From Leucobacter sp. OH1287 (GTDB lineage: Bacteria; Actinomycetota; Actinomycetes; Actinomycetales; Microbacteriaceae): DNA of 64,000 nt. Made by a program: the position numbers and the translations under genes. Below are positions 1-9,457 of this stretch, piece after piece. How positions within the stretch are numbered: the stretch's first letter is position 1; each line of letters begins with the position of its first letter. The DNA is taken from contig NZ_RQYM01000008.1 of assembly GCF_003859945.1 (NCBI RefSeq), forward strand, positions 1-64,000, written 5' to 3'. The notes under the pieces were generated by a model. It did not search any database. It was not told where the DNA came from and saw nothing but the letters and a program-made list of their open reading frames with translations.

Positions 1-80
1 GCTATCACGTTTGCTGACCGGTGGCCGGAAGCAAAGAAAAACTAGAGGTAACAGGGATGCTAGTTACACACTTAATGAGA
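1..80. mobile_element. Possible end of an insertion element disrupting the BCCT gene
   Basis: The BCCT reading frame stops matching its family after its GTVS residues (about base 80) and hits a stop at 64-66. The sequence outward from there contains TTACACACTTA, which resembles the terminal repeats of some IS256-family elements. No transposase is visible because the window ends. The identity of the element is inference; the break in the gene is what I see. Confidence 0.3.
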
Positions 81-1071
81 CAGTCCCAATGGTTGCGATG
101 GTCAGCAGACAGATAATCACAATCGCGACGGTGTTACCGGTTTTTGACCAGCCGGTAACAATCTCAACCCCGCGCGAAATCTGCAGCGCACCAATCCCGA
201 GCGACGCCGCAGTTCCGAACAGCGTCGCAACAATCGCCATGCCGTCGATCACACGCGAACTGAAACTGCGCTGCGTGGTTTTAAACAGCGGTGCCAGAAT
301 CGAACTCATCAACGGCACCCGACCGCGACGGTAGGAGACATATCCAACCGCGAGCCCGACGATTGCGTAAAACGCCCAGGCGTTAATACCCCAGTGCAGC
401 GCCGCCTGGCTGAGAGCGTGACCGACCGCGGCGGTGGATGCCGGATCCACCGTGTCGGGTCGGGGACTCAAATAGAAACTGAGCGGCTCGTAGGCGCCAA
501 AGAAAATAATCCCGATACCGATGCCGCCTGCAAACAGCATCGCAACCCACGACGCGGTTGAGAAGGCGGGTTTTTCGTCATCCAAGCCCAGTTTGATGCG
601 GCCGTAGCGTGAGAACGCGAGCCACAGCAGCACCACGGTGAGGGCCGCAGCGAGCAGGGTGAAAATCCACCCGAGGTTAACCATAACCCAGTCAAGCGCG
701 GTGCTGGAGATGTCGAGCACCGCGTCAGGCTGCAGCATACCCCAGACAATAAAGCCGATAATCAGCAGGCCAACAACACCGAGGATCGCCTTATCGACGC
801 CGTAACGCACCCGCTGATCCTCAATCGAAACGCCCGGAACCAGCGCCGGGTGAATATTGTGCGGGTAGTTAACCTCGGCAAGAAACTGTTTAGCCCGATG
901 CCGCCTAATAGCCGCTGCATCCTGCTGGGCCGCCTCCTGCTGCACTGCCTCCTGCTGCGCGGCCTTCGCGGGTGGATCCGCTCGCCGCTGTAGCCGCTGC
1001 AGCGCACGTCTAACCGCCGCAGCCCTTATGTTCTTGCCGCCTGAGTTCTTGTCGTGGTTTGCAATAGGCAT
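64..1071 (-). pseudogene. BCCT-family glycine betaine/choline transporter, 3'-truncated
   Basis: Related to BetP-type secondary transporters that import betaine, choline or carnitine with sodium or protons for osmoprotection. About 335 residues remain of the usual 500-700. A basic, Gln/Ala-rich cytoplasmic N-terminus of about 90 residues carries QQEA-type repeats. It is followed by about six membrane segments with BCCT hallmarks: VSIEDQRVRYGVDK, the glycine stretch FAGGIGIGIIFFGAYEP and the aromatic stretch HWGINAWAFYAIVG. The frame runs through LFGTAASLGIGALQI and then ends where family members continue with the second half of the fold, so it is very unlikely to transport. ATG at 1069-1071 was chosen; a TTG at 1092 is possible. 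Confidence 0.75.
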
Positions 1072-1176
1072 AACCACCGATGCTAGCAGCAAGCCCTGAC
1101 CCGCAGCTGTGATCGGCGCTTTTTTCGCGGGCGGATCCGGCTAGAGCTGCACCCTGTTATCCGCCGCCGCAATCAG

Positions 1177-1225
1177 CAAAAAGCGGTGTGAACCCGGGGA
1201 GTAACCCCTGTGATTCACACCGCTC
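1177..1225 (-). terminator. Rho-independent terminator after fumC
   Basis: An 11-bp stem (1182-1192 pairing with 1214-1224) is followed on the minus strand by a run of five T. It lies directly downstream of the fumC stop codon. Confidence 0.75.
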
Positions 1226-1246
1226 TAGCGTGTTATGTAGCGGATG

Positions 1247-2650
1247 CTACTTAGCAACTCCCGGGTGGGTCATTGACAAGAGGTCGAGAGCCTTGTCGAG
1301 GTCAGCCTCGCTCACCTCGCCGCGCTCAACATAGCCGAGGTCAATCACAGCCTCGCGCACGGTGATTCCCTTGGCAACGGAGTGCTTAGCGATTTTCGCC
1401 GCTGCCTCGTAGCCGATCAGGCGGTTAAGCGGAGTCACAGTTGAGGGGCTCATACCGGCGAGCGCAGCTGCGCGATCCAGGTTGGCCTCAAGACCCTTAA
1501 CGGTTTTGTCTGCCAGCACACGGCTTGCGTTTGCGAGCAGGCGGATCGACTCAAGCAGCGCGGTTCCCATTACCGGGATCTGCACGTTCAGCTCGAACGC
1601 GCCTGACGCACCAGCCCAGGCGATAGTTGCGTCGTTGCCGATTACGCGCGCAGCAACCATCAGCACGGCCTCTGGAACAACCGGGTTTACCTTGCCTGGC
1701 ATAATCGATGAACCAGGCTGCAGGTCTGGGATGAACAGCTCACCAAGGCCGGTGTTTGGGCCGGATCCCATCCAGCGCAGGTCGTTGTTGATCTTGGTCA
1801 GTGAGACCGCGATGGTGCGCAGCGCACCTGACGCCTCAACGAGTCCGTCACGGTTAGCTTGCGCCTCAAAGTGGTTGCGAGCCTCGGTGATTGGCAAACC
1901 GGAGGAGGCAGCAATCTCGGCGATAACCTTCTCGGGGAAACCGATCGGGGTGTTGATGCCGGTGCCGACGGCGGTGCCACCCTGCGGCACCTCAGCAACG
2001 CGCGGCAGAGCTGCCTCGATCCGCTCAATGCCGTAGCGAATCTGTGCTGCGTAGCCACTGAACTCTTGACCGAGGGTTACCGGGGTTGCGTCCATCAGGT
2101 GGGTGCGGCCCGGTTTTACAGCGGTCTGCCACTTCTCTGCCTTCTCCTCAAGGGCGGCGGCGAGGTAGTCGAGCGCCGGGATCAGCTGCTCAAGCAGCGC
2201 GCCGGTGACGGCGATGTGAACAGAGGTTGGGAACACATCGTTTGATGACTGTGACGCGTTAACGTGGTCGTTCGGGTGCACAGCTGAGCCGAGGTGCTTG
2301 GTAGCAAGGTTTGCGAGCACCTCGTTCATATTCATGTTTGATGAGGTGCCGGATCCGGTCTGGTAGGTGTCTACCGGGAACTGGTCGTGGTGGTCACCGC
2401 CGATAACCTCGTCCGCTGCGGCAACGATCGCGTCAGCAATCGGGGCCTCGAGGATGCCCAGATCTTTGTTCGCCAGCGCAGCCGCGCGCTTAATTCGAGC
2501 AAGCGCCACAATCTGTGCTGGTTCAAGCCCGCTGCCTGAGATTGGGAAGTTCTCAACGGCGCGCTGAGTCTGCGCAGCGTAGAGGGCGTGCTTGGGGACG
2601 CGCACCTCTCCCATGGTGTCGTGTTCGATACGGTACTCGATTTCGCTCAC
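1247..2650 (-). CDS. fumC: Class II fumarate hydratase
   Basis: Interconverts fumarate and L-malate in the TCA cycle, as a cytoplasmic iron-free homotetramer. The 467-residue length is normal for FumC. The superfamily signature [12 protein letters not shown] is present, as are the substrate-loop residues [14 protein letters not shown] and the [14 protein letters not shown] stretch of class II fumarases. Start is GTG at 2648-2650 with an AAGGATC ribosome site just upstream. It ends with a strong terminator. Carbonic anhydrase, DUF4245, xseB and xseA lie upstream on the same strand, the usual actinobacterial order. Confidence 0.97.
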   Translation of the reverse strand: MSEIEYRIEHDTMGEVRVPKHALYAAQTQRAVENFPISGSGLEPAQIVALARIKRAAALANKDLGILEAPIADAIVAAADEVIGGDHHDQFPVDTYQTGSGTSSNMNMNEVLANLATKHLGSAVHPNDHVNASQSSNDVFPTSVHIAVTGALLEQLIPALDYLAAALEEKAEKWQTAVKPGRTHLMDATPVTLGQEFSGYAAQIRYGIERIEAALPRVAEVPQGGTAVGTGINTPIGFPEKVIAEIAASSGLPITEARNHFEAQANRDGLVEASGALRTIAVSLTKINNDLRWMGSGPNTGLGELFIPDLQPGSSIMPGKVNPVVPEAVLMVAARVIGNDATIAWAGASGAFELNVQIPVMGTALLESIRLLANASRVLADKTVKGLEANLDRAAALAGMSPSTVTPLNRLIGYEAAAKIAKHSVAKGITVREAVIDLGYVERGEVSEADLDKALDLLSMTHPGVAK

Positions 2651-2731
2651 TTTGATCCTTTTCTTGTTTGGAGTTGGTTAGGGTGGTTGGTTTAGAAAAC
2701 TGTTTCTTGCGGGTTACAGCTTGCTGGTGGT

Positions 2732-3451
2732 TTAGGTAGTTTCCCGCGGCGAATCCTGTTTGTTGCGGGCCCCGAGATCGTCGATGTTTAACGGACCCAC
2801 CGCGCAAATCGGGTGCACAACCCCGTCATCGAGCGCATACTGCAGCCCGACAATGCCGAGCTTTCCGGCTGCGACCGCGTCTTTTAGAATCACCGAGCTG
2901 TGCAGCAGGGTGTTGACGGTCAGTTGCAGATGCCGCCTGCCTGCACGATCGGGGTCGATTTTGGCGGGATCCACATAGGGGGTATCGGAGTTCTCTGCGA
3001 GCCACACCTGCTGCACCGCGGGCAACACCGGCTGCAGTGTCTGCTCAACCGCGGGAGGCATTGCGGCGGGGGAGTCGGTTGACAGGTTGATCGCCGCTTT
3101 TACAGCGCCGCAGCTGTCGTGGGCGAGCACAATAATCAGCGCGCAGCCGAGCTCCGCAACCGCGAACTCGAGCGAGGCAACAATCGACTCTGCGACAATG
3201 TGACCCATGTTGCGGATCACAAACAGGTCACCCAGTCCGCGATCAAAAATAATCTCTGCGGCGAGGCGAGAGTCGGAACAGCCAAACAGTGCGGTGTCGG
3301 GGTTTTGGCCGTCACTCAGCTGACCGCGACGCTGCGCATCCTGGTGTGGATGCTGCTGCCCACCGCTGACAAACCGCGCATTGCCGAGCGCCATCTCATC
3401 CCAGGCCTGCTGGGGTGTGACTCGCGGCGGTGTCATAACAATCTGCTTCAC
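2732..3451 (-). CDS. Beta-class carbonic anhydrase
   Basis: Reversibly hydrates CO2 to bicarbonate using zinc. The 239-residue protein has the beta-class ligand pattern: Cys and Asp in FGCSDSR, and His and Cys in HDSCGAV. The Asp-Arg dyad is intact. Start is GTG at 3449-3451; a later ATG at 3436 is possible. No clear Shine-Dalgarno is seen, but TAGACT lies about 8 bases upstream on the minus strand, so the mRNA may be leaderless. It probably supplies bicarbonate for carboxylation reactions (inference). Confidence 0.93.
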   Translation of the reverse strand: MKQIVMTPPRVTPQQAWDEMALGNARFVSGGQQHPHQDAQRRGQLSDGQNPDTALFGCSDSRLAAEIIFDRGLGDLFVIRNMGHIVAESIVASLEFAVAELGCALIIVLAHDSCGAVKAAINLSTDSPAAMPPAVEQTLQPVLPAVQQVWLAENSDTPYVDPAKIDPDRAGRRHLQLTVNTLLHSSVILKDAVAAGKLGIVGLQYALDDGVVHPICAVGPLNIDDLGARNKQDSPRETT

Positions 3452-3502
3452 GCTTCTAGTCTATGCTCTCTGCACACTGTCTGCTAAGCAAACCGGCAAT
3501 CT

Positions 3503-4183
3503 TTATTGGTTTGGGATGCTGTTAACGGTTTGGGTTGCAAGTTCCTGCAGCTCCTCCTCTGTCGCGGTGCCGCTTATCACGAGCGTGAATTGCTCATAGT
3601 AGGTGACGTAGGCGAGCAACACATTGGAGCTGTCAGGGTTGTCTTTCTGGTGGTCATAAACCTGCCACTGCCTGCCCGCAAACTCTATCTCACCGGTAGC
3701 TTTTTTGCCCTCCAGCTGTTTCTTCAGCCAGGCAACCCCGGCGGGTTTGGTAACCTGCCCGGTAGCGTCCATCTCGGTGACGGATCCCTGCATCACCGCC
3801 GCATAGTTCTCGCTCGGGGTTGTGTACCCGATGTACCAGTAGGTGACCTGCTCGTCCTGTGAGAAGCGCATCTCGGCCTGTTTCGCAAGCCAACCCTTCG
3901 GCAGCTGCGGAGAGGCGAGCGGAATCCCGGCGGTGTCTGTGCTCGCCTTGGCAAGCTGCGCAACATCAACATTGCGCTCCAGATAGTCGCCGGTGCCGCG
4001 CGGCACCATCAGGAAAACAACCGCGACCAGCCCGAGGCTAACCAGCAGCGACAGTACGAGATTGTTGAGGGTTTTGCGGGAGCGGTAGAGTTTGCTGTCT
4101 CGCGCCTTCCTGGCCGCGGTTTCGGCCGGGGTTTCTGGCCTGCCGAGCTCAGCAACTACCACTGGTTTCTTCTGCTTAGCCAT
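3503..4183 (-). CDS. DUF4245 domain membrane-anchored protein
   Basis: A 226-residue protein of the actinobacterial DUF4245 family, whose function is unknown. A charged N-terminus of about 38 residues (lysines and arginines) is followed by one membrane helix (LNNLVLSLLVSLGLVAVVFL), then an extracytoplasmic domain of about 160 residues ending in TVNSIPNQ. Its place between xseB and the carbonic anhydrase/fumC pair is the conserved actinobacterial arrangement, which supports the family call. Start ATG. About 77 bp separate it from the end of xseB. Confidence 0.85.
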   Translation of the reverse strand: MAKQKKPVVVAELGRPETPAETAARKARDSKLYRSRKTLNNLVLSLLVSLGLVAVVFLMVPRGTGDYLERNVDVAQLAKASTDTAGIPLASPQLPKGWLAKQAEMRFSQDEQVTYWYIGYTTPSENYAAVMQGSVTEMDATGQVTKPAGVAWLKKQLEGKKATGEIEFAGRQWQVYDHQKDNPDSSNVLLAYVTYYEQFTLVISGTATEEELQELATQTVNSIPNQ

Positions 4184-4260
4184 AGAACCTGTCTGTCACC
4201 TGCTGCTGTTGATTGCCTGCTGCTATTTGCCGTCGTTATTCGACCTGCCGCGTTTTCCGG

Positions 4261-4497
4261 CTACGCCTGCTCTGACTGGCCTGCGGTTGCTGCCTCGCGG
4301 GCGGCGGTGAGACGCTGCTTTGCTCCCAGCAGCCACTCCTCACAGCGGTTCGCGAGGGCCTCGCCGCGCTCCCACAGCGCCAGGGACTCCTCAAGCGCAA
4401 CACCGCCCTGTTCAAGCTGGCTGACGACCGCGGCAAGCTCGTCACGAGCCTGCTCATAGCTGAGGTCTGCAATATCGCTGTTATTTGGCTGAGTCAT
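4261..4497 (-). CDS. xseB: Exodeoxyribonuclease VII small subunit
   Basis: The small helical subunit of exonuclease VII, which binds the large subunit XseA. The enzyme degrades single-stranded DNA in both directions. The 78-residue length is normal and the family core [19 protein letters not shown]...[12 protein letters not shown] is present. It lies 18 bp after xseA on the same strand, so the two subunits are almost certainly co-transcribed. Confidence 0.95.
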   Translation of the reverse strand: MTQPNNSDIADLSYEQARDELAAVVSQLEQGGVALEESLALWERGEALANRCEEWLLGAKQRLTAAREAATAGQSEQA

Positions 4498-4515
4498 AGT
4501 TTTATCCTACCGTGG

Positions 4516-5721
4516 CTAGTTGGTTGTTGCTGATAGCTTTCCTGCGGCAGTTGTAATCAACAGCTGATCGCCGGTTTTTACGCTCTCGGCGGCTGTTACA
4601 ACGGCGCCGTCTGTCCGCTGCACAACGCTGTAACCGCGCTGCAGAGTCGCCAGCGGAGACAGCGCGAGCAGCCGGCCGTGTGTGTGCTGCAGGGCCGCGT
4701 GGTGCTGCTCAACGGTTCGCTCGGCCGCGTTAAAGCAGCGATCCGCCAGCAGATTAAGGTCGTTGGTTGCGGCGTCGATGAAGCTTTGCGGGTTACTGAG
4801 CACGGGCCTCTGCCGCAGCTGCTGCAGAATCCTCGTCTCGGTGTCGAGCATCCCGGTGATGCGGCGGTGGATCCGCCCCCTCGCATCGCTGACAAGCAAA
4901 AGCTGCTCGGCAACATCCGGCACAACCCGTTTTGCCGCGTCTGTTGGGGTGGACGCACGCAGGTCAGCAACATAGTCGAGCAGCGGGTTATCTGCCTCGT
5001 GGCCGATCGCGCTAACAACCGGTGTTTTTGCGGCAGCGACCGCGCGCACCAGCGACTCGTCACTGAACGGCAGCAGATGGTTAAAGTCGCCGCCACCGCG
5101 GGCAATAATAATCACGTCCACCGCGGGATCGCTGTCGAGTTCGGCGAGCGCCGCAAGCACCTCGGGAACCGTTTGCGGCCCCTGCACAGCGGTGTTAATC
5201 ACCCGGAAGTTAACGTCCGGCCAGCGCAGTCTGGCGTTCTGTAGCACGTCTTTTTCCGCGTCCGAGTTCGCGCCGGTGATCAGCCCGATACAGCCGGGGA
5301 GGAACGGCAGTGCCTGTTTGCGATCCGCCGCAAACAAACCCTCCGAGTTGAGCTGCTGTTTTAGCGCCTCAAGCTGGGCGAGCAGGTCACCAACGCCCGC
5401 GCGGTGGATCTCGTGAACAACAAAGTTGAAGTCGCCGCGGCTCTTCCAAAAGTTAGCCTGCGCGTACATAACCACGTGGTCGCCGGCCGCGAAGCTCAGG
5501 TTTGCCGCGTTCCAGATAACAATCGAGGTTGTTGCGGCGGCCTTCAGGTCTTTTACGGTCGCAAACACGTGGCCGCGCCGCAGATTCCACTTGGTGATCT
5601 CGCCCTCAAACCAGATCGGCGGTAGCTGGCTAATGTAGGCGCTGAGCTGCGTGTTGATGTGCTCAACCGAGAACGGATTGTCACGGGTCGGGCCGGCAGC
5701 GACCGCTGGCTGTGGTGTCAT
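4516..5721 (-). CDS. xseA: Exodeoxyribonuclease VII large subunit
   Basis: Catalytic subunit of exonuclease VII, used in repair and processing of single-stranded DNA. The 401 residues comprise an N-terminal OB-fold (about residues 15-110, including WFEGEITKW and FATVKDL), a catalytic domain with IGLITGANSDAEKDV and IIIARGGGDFNHLLPFSDE, and a coiled C-terminal part ending in a short beta domain (LQRGYSVVQRTDG). ATG start. First gene of the minus-strand xseA-xseB-DUF4245-CA-fumC run. Confidence 0.96.
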   Translation of the reverse strand: MTPQPAVAAGPTRDNPFSVEHINTQLSAYISQLPPIWFEGEITKWNLRRGHVFATVKDLKAAATTSIVIWNAANLSFAAGDHVVMYAQANFWKSRGDFNFVVHEIHRAGVGDLLAQLEALKQQLNSEGLFAADRKQALPFLPGCIGLITGANSDAEKDVLQNARLRWPDVNFRVINTAVQGPQTVPEVLAALAELDSDPAVDVIIIARGGGDFNHLLPFSDESLVRAVAAAKTPVVSAIGHEADNPLLDYVADLRASTPTDAAKRVVPDVAEQLLLVSDARGRIHRRITGMLDTETRILQQLRQRPVLSNPQSFIDAATNDLNLLADRCFNAAERTVEQHHAALQHTHGRLLALSPLATLQRGYSVVQRTDGAVVTAAESVKTGDQLLITTAAGKLSATTN

Positions 5722-5783
5722 AGCGCCTCCAAAATAGTTTCCAACATCTAGCCTATCTTGTGGTTTAACTCAGTAACACACTG

Positions 5784-5789
5784 TAATCT
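5784..5789 (+). promoter_or_regulatory. -10 box TAATCT, possibly leaderless start of the alarmone synthetase
   Basis: TAATCT ends 8 bases before the GTG start at 5798, and no Shine-Dalgarno intervenes. Confidence 0.4.
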
Positions 5790-5797
5790 TTGATTCT

Positions 5798-6637
5798 GTG
5801 ACAGATCCTGAAACAAAGCACCAGAACCACACCGAAGTTGGTGTCAGGTTCAGCGACGTAATTGAGCGGTTCGCAACTGCGCAGCAGCACGATGAGCCGT
5901 TTCAAGAGCAGCTGCGAGAGCTGCGCGCCCAGATCACAAAGTTTATGCTGCCGTACCGTTTTGCGATCGACGAGGTAACAACCAAACTCAACATCTTTAA
6001 GGAGGAGTTTGCCGAGCTTGACCTCTACAACCCGATCGAGCATATTTCCTCACGGCTGAAATCACCCGAGAGCCTGATTGAGAAGATTCAGCGACGTGGT
6101 ATCAGCGGTGATCCTGACGAGATCCGCCGAGAAATAACCGATATCGCTGGTGTGCGGGTTGTTTGCAGTTTCATCACCGATGTCTATCACGTGCTTGAAC
6201 TGTTGATGCAGCACGACGATATTACGGTTGTGCAGGTGAAAGACTACATCGCAAATCCGAAGAGCACAGGGTATCGCAGCCTACACGTGCTGCTGGAAAT
6301 CCCCGTCTATCTCTCAGACGGCAACCACATGACAACGGTTGAGGTGCAGATCCGCACGATTGCAATGGATTTTTGGGCGAGCCTGGAGCACAAAATCTAC
6401 TACAAATACGACCGCGAGGTGCCAGAATCGCTGCTCGCCGGATTGCGTGACGCGGCTGAGTCGGCGGGCGATCTTGATAATAGAATGGAGTGGTTACACC
6501 TCGCCATCAGAGGAGCGGACAGGGGCACCAAGATCCGCCGCTCAAGCGATGCCATGCAGGCGCTGGAAAGATACCGCGAGGAGCGTGCTTTACGGACGGG
6601 AGCGATCCCCGCTGTGAAATCAGAGTCAGAGGCGTAG
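5798..6637 (+). CDS. Small alarmone synthetase, RelA/SpoT synthetase domain only
   Basis: Makes (p)ppGpp from ATP and GTP/GDP; RelQ/YjbM-like. The 279 residues contain only the nucleotidyltransferase domain: EIRREITDIAGVRVVCSF, DYIANPKSTGYRSLHVLLE and EVQIRTIAMDFWASLEHK. There is no hydrolase, TGS or ACT domain, so a second enzyme elsewhere must control degradation. Start GTG at 5798, 76 bp from the divergent xseA start. aroD begins 2 bp after its stop, so the two are likely co-transcribed; that pairing with the shikimate pathway is unusual. Confidence 0.92.
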   Translation: MTDPETKHQNHTEVGVRFSDVIERFATAQQHDEPFQEQLRELRAQITKFMLPYRFAIDEVTTKLNIFKEEFAELDLYNPIEHISSRLKSPESLIEKIQRRGISGDPDEIRREITDIAGVRVVCSFITDVYHVLELLMQHDDITVVQVKDYIANPKSTGYRSLHVLLEIPVYLSDGNHMTTVEVQIRTIAMDFWASLEHKIYYKYDREVPESLLAGLRDAAESAGDLDNRMEWLHLAIRGADRGTKIRRSSDAMQALERYREERALRTGAIPAVKSESEA

Positions 6638-6639
6638 AT

Positions 6640-7386
6640 TTGTTGACAAGAAAACCCTTTATGGATGCGTTAGCGGGCAGACACGCTGCTGTTGTTGTGC
6701 CCGCGATGGTGCGCAATCCGTCTGAGGCGCTCGTGTTTGTCACCAAAGCAAAAGCCTACGCCGGGTCTGTTGACGTTATCGAGTGGCGGGTGGATGCCGC
6801 AGTCGCCGCCGCGAAACTGCTCGGGCGTGATGCCAACCTGGCGGGGATCGCGCAGACGCTCAGCAGCGCGGGGCTCCCGATTCTCGCGACCGTCCGCACC
6901 AACCGTGAGGGGGGCAGCTACGATGCCAGCAACATTATCGAGTATGAGCGGCTGATTATTTCGCTGGCGGATCTCGGCGTTGCCGCCGTCGATGTTGAGC
7001 TTTGGGCCGTGCGCGGCAGGCTGCTGCACATTCTCAGAGCGAGCGGGGCAAAGATTGTGCTCTCGGCGCATGACTGGTCTGGGACTCCGTCGCGGGCGGC
7101 GCTGCGGGAGAAGTTCCGGCGCATGTACGAGCTCGGCGCGGACGTCGCAAAAATCGCTGTCACCCCGCGGCTCTACGCGGATGTGAAAGCAATTGCGGGG
7201 GAGGTTATGCGCGCCGCATACGAGCTGGATATCCCGGTGATTGGGATCCCGATGGGTGAGACCGGCAGGGTTGTGCGGCTGCAGCCCGAGGCGTTTGACT
7301 GCGCCGCAACCTTCGCGGTGCTAACCGAGGCATCGGCGCCGGGGCAGTGCTCGGTCGCCGAGATTGAGTACCGCCGCAAGCTCTAG
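6640..7386 (+). CDS. aroD: Type I 3-dehydroquinate dehydratase
   Basis: Third step of the shikimate pathway, converting 3-dehydroquinate to 3-dehydroshikimate through a lysine Schiff base. Type I features are clear: EWRVD (catalytic Glu), SAHDW (catalytic His), DVAKIAV (Schiff-base Lys) and the MGETGRVVRL loop. The length of about 248 residues is normal. Start is uncertain: tandem TTG codons at 6640/6643 have an AGAGG ribosome site nearby, and an ATG lies at 6661. It ends at a bidirectional terminator. Confidence 0.93.
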   Translation: MLTRKPFMDALAGRHAAVVVPAMVRNPSEALVFVTKAKAYAGSVDVIEWRVDAAVAAAKLLGRDANLAGIAQTLSSAGLPILATVRTNREGGSYDASNIIEYERLIISLADLGVAAVDVELWAVRGRLLHILRASGAKIVLSAHDWSGTPSRAALREKFRRMYELGADVAKIAVTPRLYADVKAIAGEVMRAAYELDIPVIGIPMGETGRVVRLQPEAFDCAATFAVLTEASAPGQCSVAEIEYRRKL

Positions 7387-7479
7387 TCGCGTGGATCGCG
7401 CTGGTTAAGGCGGCTGTTTTGGCGGTCTGCTGGCTGGTTGCTGGCCGGTTCGCTCGCCCCGCGCGTGGATCGTGCAGAC

Positions 7480-7525
7480 AAAAACCGGGGCGCCCGGGCT
7501 TAAAGCCCATGACACCCCGGTTTTA
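7480..7525. terminator. Bidirectional terminator between aroD and the convergent membrane-protein gene
   Basis: AAAACCGGGG and CCCCGGTTTT form a 10-bp stem with A/T runs on both sides, placed between convergent genes. Confidence 0.75.
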
Positions 7526-7549
7526 GGGTTTAGCTGTGTTTAGCGGAAC

Positions 7550-8260
7550 CTAGTAGTAGTAACCACCCTCGGTGTATTCCAGCCACTCCTCAAGCTTCAG
7601 CATAAAAGCTGGGTCGCTGAGCATCTCAAGCGGAATAACCTGCAGGGTTGCTACGGTCACCATGATTGAAAACACAATCGAAGAGAGCGCAGCGCCGACC
7701 AGCGGCACCCAGAAGCTGATCTTCTTCTTGCGCAGCAGCAGCAACGAGAACACAATCGTCAGCACATAGATTGCGAGCACGACGATGGCGGCGATAATCA
7801 CCGACGGCAGGGCAGCGCTTCCCGAGGTTGGCAGCCCTGTTACATAAGCAAGCTGGTCAAGGGCGGCTGGCATACCAAACAGTGCCAGCATGTAGAAAGC
7901 GGTTCCGAGGAATCCCAGTCCGAGCAGGACGAAGGTGGCAATGCGGTCAGCTTTCTTGCCGCCGCTCAGCTCCTCCGGCACTTCCTGCCCGGTCACACCG
8001 GTGTAGCCCTGGCCTGGCTGTCCCGGGTATGGCTGCCCTGGCTGCCCCTGGCCGTACTGGCCTGGCTGCTGCGGCTGGTTAGGCTGCACGCTGCCGCCCA
8101 GGTTGTGCGGCACACCGTTTAGCTGCTGCGGAGTTGTTTCCGCATCGCTGCCAACCGGCTGCCCAGCCGCGTTTGCTTCCTGATTTACCTGCTGGCTCTG
8201 CAGCGGATTCTGCCAGCCCTCTGGTGCTTTTTCTCCGAATTGTGGTCTGTTTTCTGTCAT
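7550..8260 (-). CDS. Pro/Gln-rich membrane protein, DUF6264-like
   Basis: The 236-residue protein begins RPQFGEKAPEGW, followed by a disordered Gly/Pro/Gln/Tyr-rich stretch to about residue 90. Three or four membrane helices follow (around 107-130, 146-180 and 183-210), and then an acidic tail ending YYY. The layout resembles DUF6264 membrane proteins of Microbacteriaceae, which have no known role. Only 2 bp separate it from the end of the aldolase gene upstream, so they are probably co-transcribed. Confidence 0.6.
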   Translation of the reverse strand: MTENRPQFGEKAPEGWQNPLQSQQVNQEANAAGQPVGSDAETTPQQLNGVPHNLGGSVQPNQPQQPGQYGQGQPGQPYPGQPGQGYTGVTGQEVPEELSGGKKADRIATFVLLGLGFLGTAFYMLALFGMPAALDQLAYVTGLPTSGSAALPSVIIAAIVVLAIYVLTIVFSLLLLRKKKISFWVPLVGAALSSIVFSIMVTVATLQVIPLEMLSDPAFMLKLEEWLEYTEGGYYY

Positions 8261-8262
8261 CG

Positions 8263-9294
8263 TTATGCGCTAATCGAGTTTCCTTTTGACCCAAGCTGGG
8301 CTGCCGCCTCAGCAACACGAGCCGCCATTGAGGCCTCGGCCTTTTTACCCCAGGCGCGCGGGTCATACTGTTTCTTGTTGCCGACTTCACCGTCCACCTT
8401 CAGCACGCCAGCGTAACCGGTGAGCATCTCGTGCGCAACAGCTCGCGTGAAAGCGTACTGGGTATCGGTGTCGATGTTCATCTTGATCACGCCGTTGGCC
8501 ACAGCCTCAGCGATCTCTTCTGGGGTGGATCCGGATCCACCGTGGAACACCAGATCGAGGGGTTTGCTGCTTGAGGTGCCGTACTTGGCGGCGAGCCCGT
8601 CCTGAATCTCTTTCAGCAGTTCAGGGCGCAGCTGCACATTGCCCGGCTTGTAGACGCCGTGCACGTTGCCGAAGGTTAGCGCGGTCAGGTAGCGGCCGTT
8701 CTCGCCGAGGCCGAGCGCCTCAACGGTCTCAACCGCGTCCTCAAGGGTTGTGTAGAGCTGGTCGTTGATCTCGTGGCTGACGCCGTCCTCTTCGCCGCCA
8801 ACAACACCGATCTCAACCTCGAGAATAATGTCAAGGTCAGAGGTCTGCTTTAGCAGCTGCTTTGCGATCTCAAGGTTCTCAGCGAGTGGGATTGCGGATC
8901 CGTCCCACATGTGTGACTGGAAGTAGGGCAGACCGCCCTCTTTAACACGCTCGGCGCTCGCCGCGATCAGCGGGTAGACGAAGCTGTCAAGCGCCTCTTT
9001 CTGGCAGTGGTCGGTGTGCAGCGCAACGGTGATCGGGTAGTTCTTAGCAACCTCCTCGGCAAACTTGGCGAAGGCGATTGAACCGGTGACACGGTCTTTA
9101 ATGGTCGGGCCAGAGAAGTATTCGGCGCCGCCGTGGCTGACCTGGATGATACCGTCTGAACCTGCCTCGGTGAGACCCTGCAGCACGGCGTGCAGTGTCT
9201 GAGAGCTTGAAACGTTTACTGCGGGGAAGGCAAAACCGTTCTGTTTTGCGGTGTCAAGCATCTTGCGATACTGCTCTGGTGTTGCTACTGGCAC
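8263..9294 (-). CDS. fba: Class II fructose-bisphosphate aldolase
   Basis: Zinc-dependent cleavage of fructose 1,6-bisphosphate to DHAP and glyceraldehyde 3-phosphate in glycolysis, and the reverse in gluconeogenesis. Visible hallmarks are the HTDHCQKE zinc site, EVEIGVVGGEEDGV, FGNVHGVYKPG and FHGGSGSTPEE. The 343 residues starting at GTG 9292-9294, preceded by AAAGGAG, match the family length. The open frame runs further upstream, but that part has no family resemblance. glpX is divergent 163 bp away, which puts two opposing steps of sugar-phosphate metabolism side by side. Confidence 0.96.
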   Translation of the reverse strand: MPVATPEQYRKMLDTAKQNGFAFPAVNVSSSQTLHAVLQGLTEAGSDGIIQVSHGGAEYFSGPTIKDRVTGSIAFAKFAEEVAKNYPITVALHTDHCQKEALDSFVYPLIAASAERVKEGGLPYFQSHMWDGSAIPLAENLEIAKQLLKQTSDLDIILEVEIGVVGGEEDGVSHEINDQLYTTLEDAVETVEALGLGENGRYLTALTFGNVHGVYKPGNVQLRPELLKEIQDGLAAKYGTSSSKPLDLVFHGGSGSTPEEIAEAVANGVIKMNIDTDTQYAFTRAVAHEMLTGYAGVLKVDGEVGNKKQYDPRAWGKKAEASMAARVAEAAAQLGSKGNSISA

Positions 9295-9457
9295 TTCAAC
9301 TCCTTTGTGGTGAGTCTTTTTAACGATTGGTAGGTTGTATCTAATTGTATGGGCGTTGGCTATATCTTTGCTGACAAAACTCCTGCTCGCGAGAGCGATT
9401 TCGGGCTTTAACGAGTAGGCTAGAGGTGATCTTTTGTGTTTTGAGAGGACTTCATTA

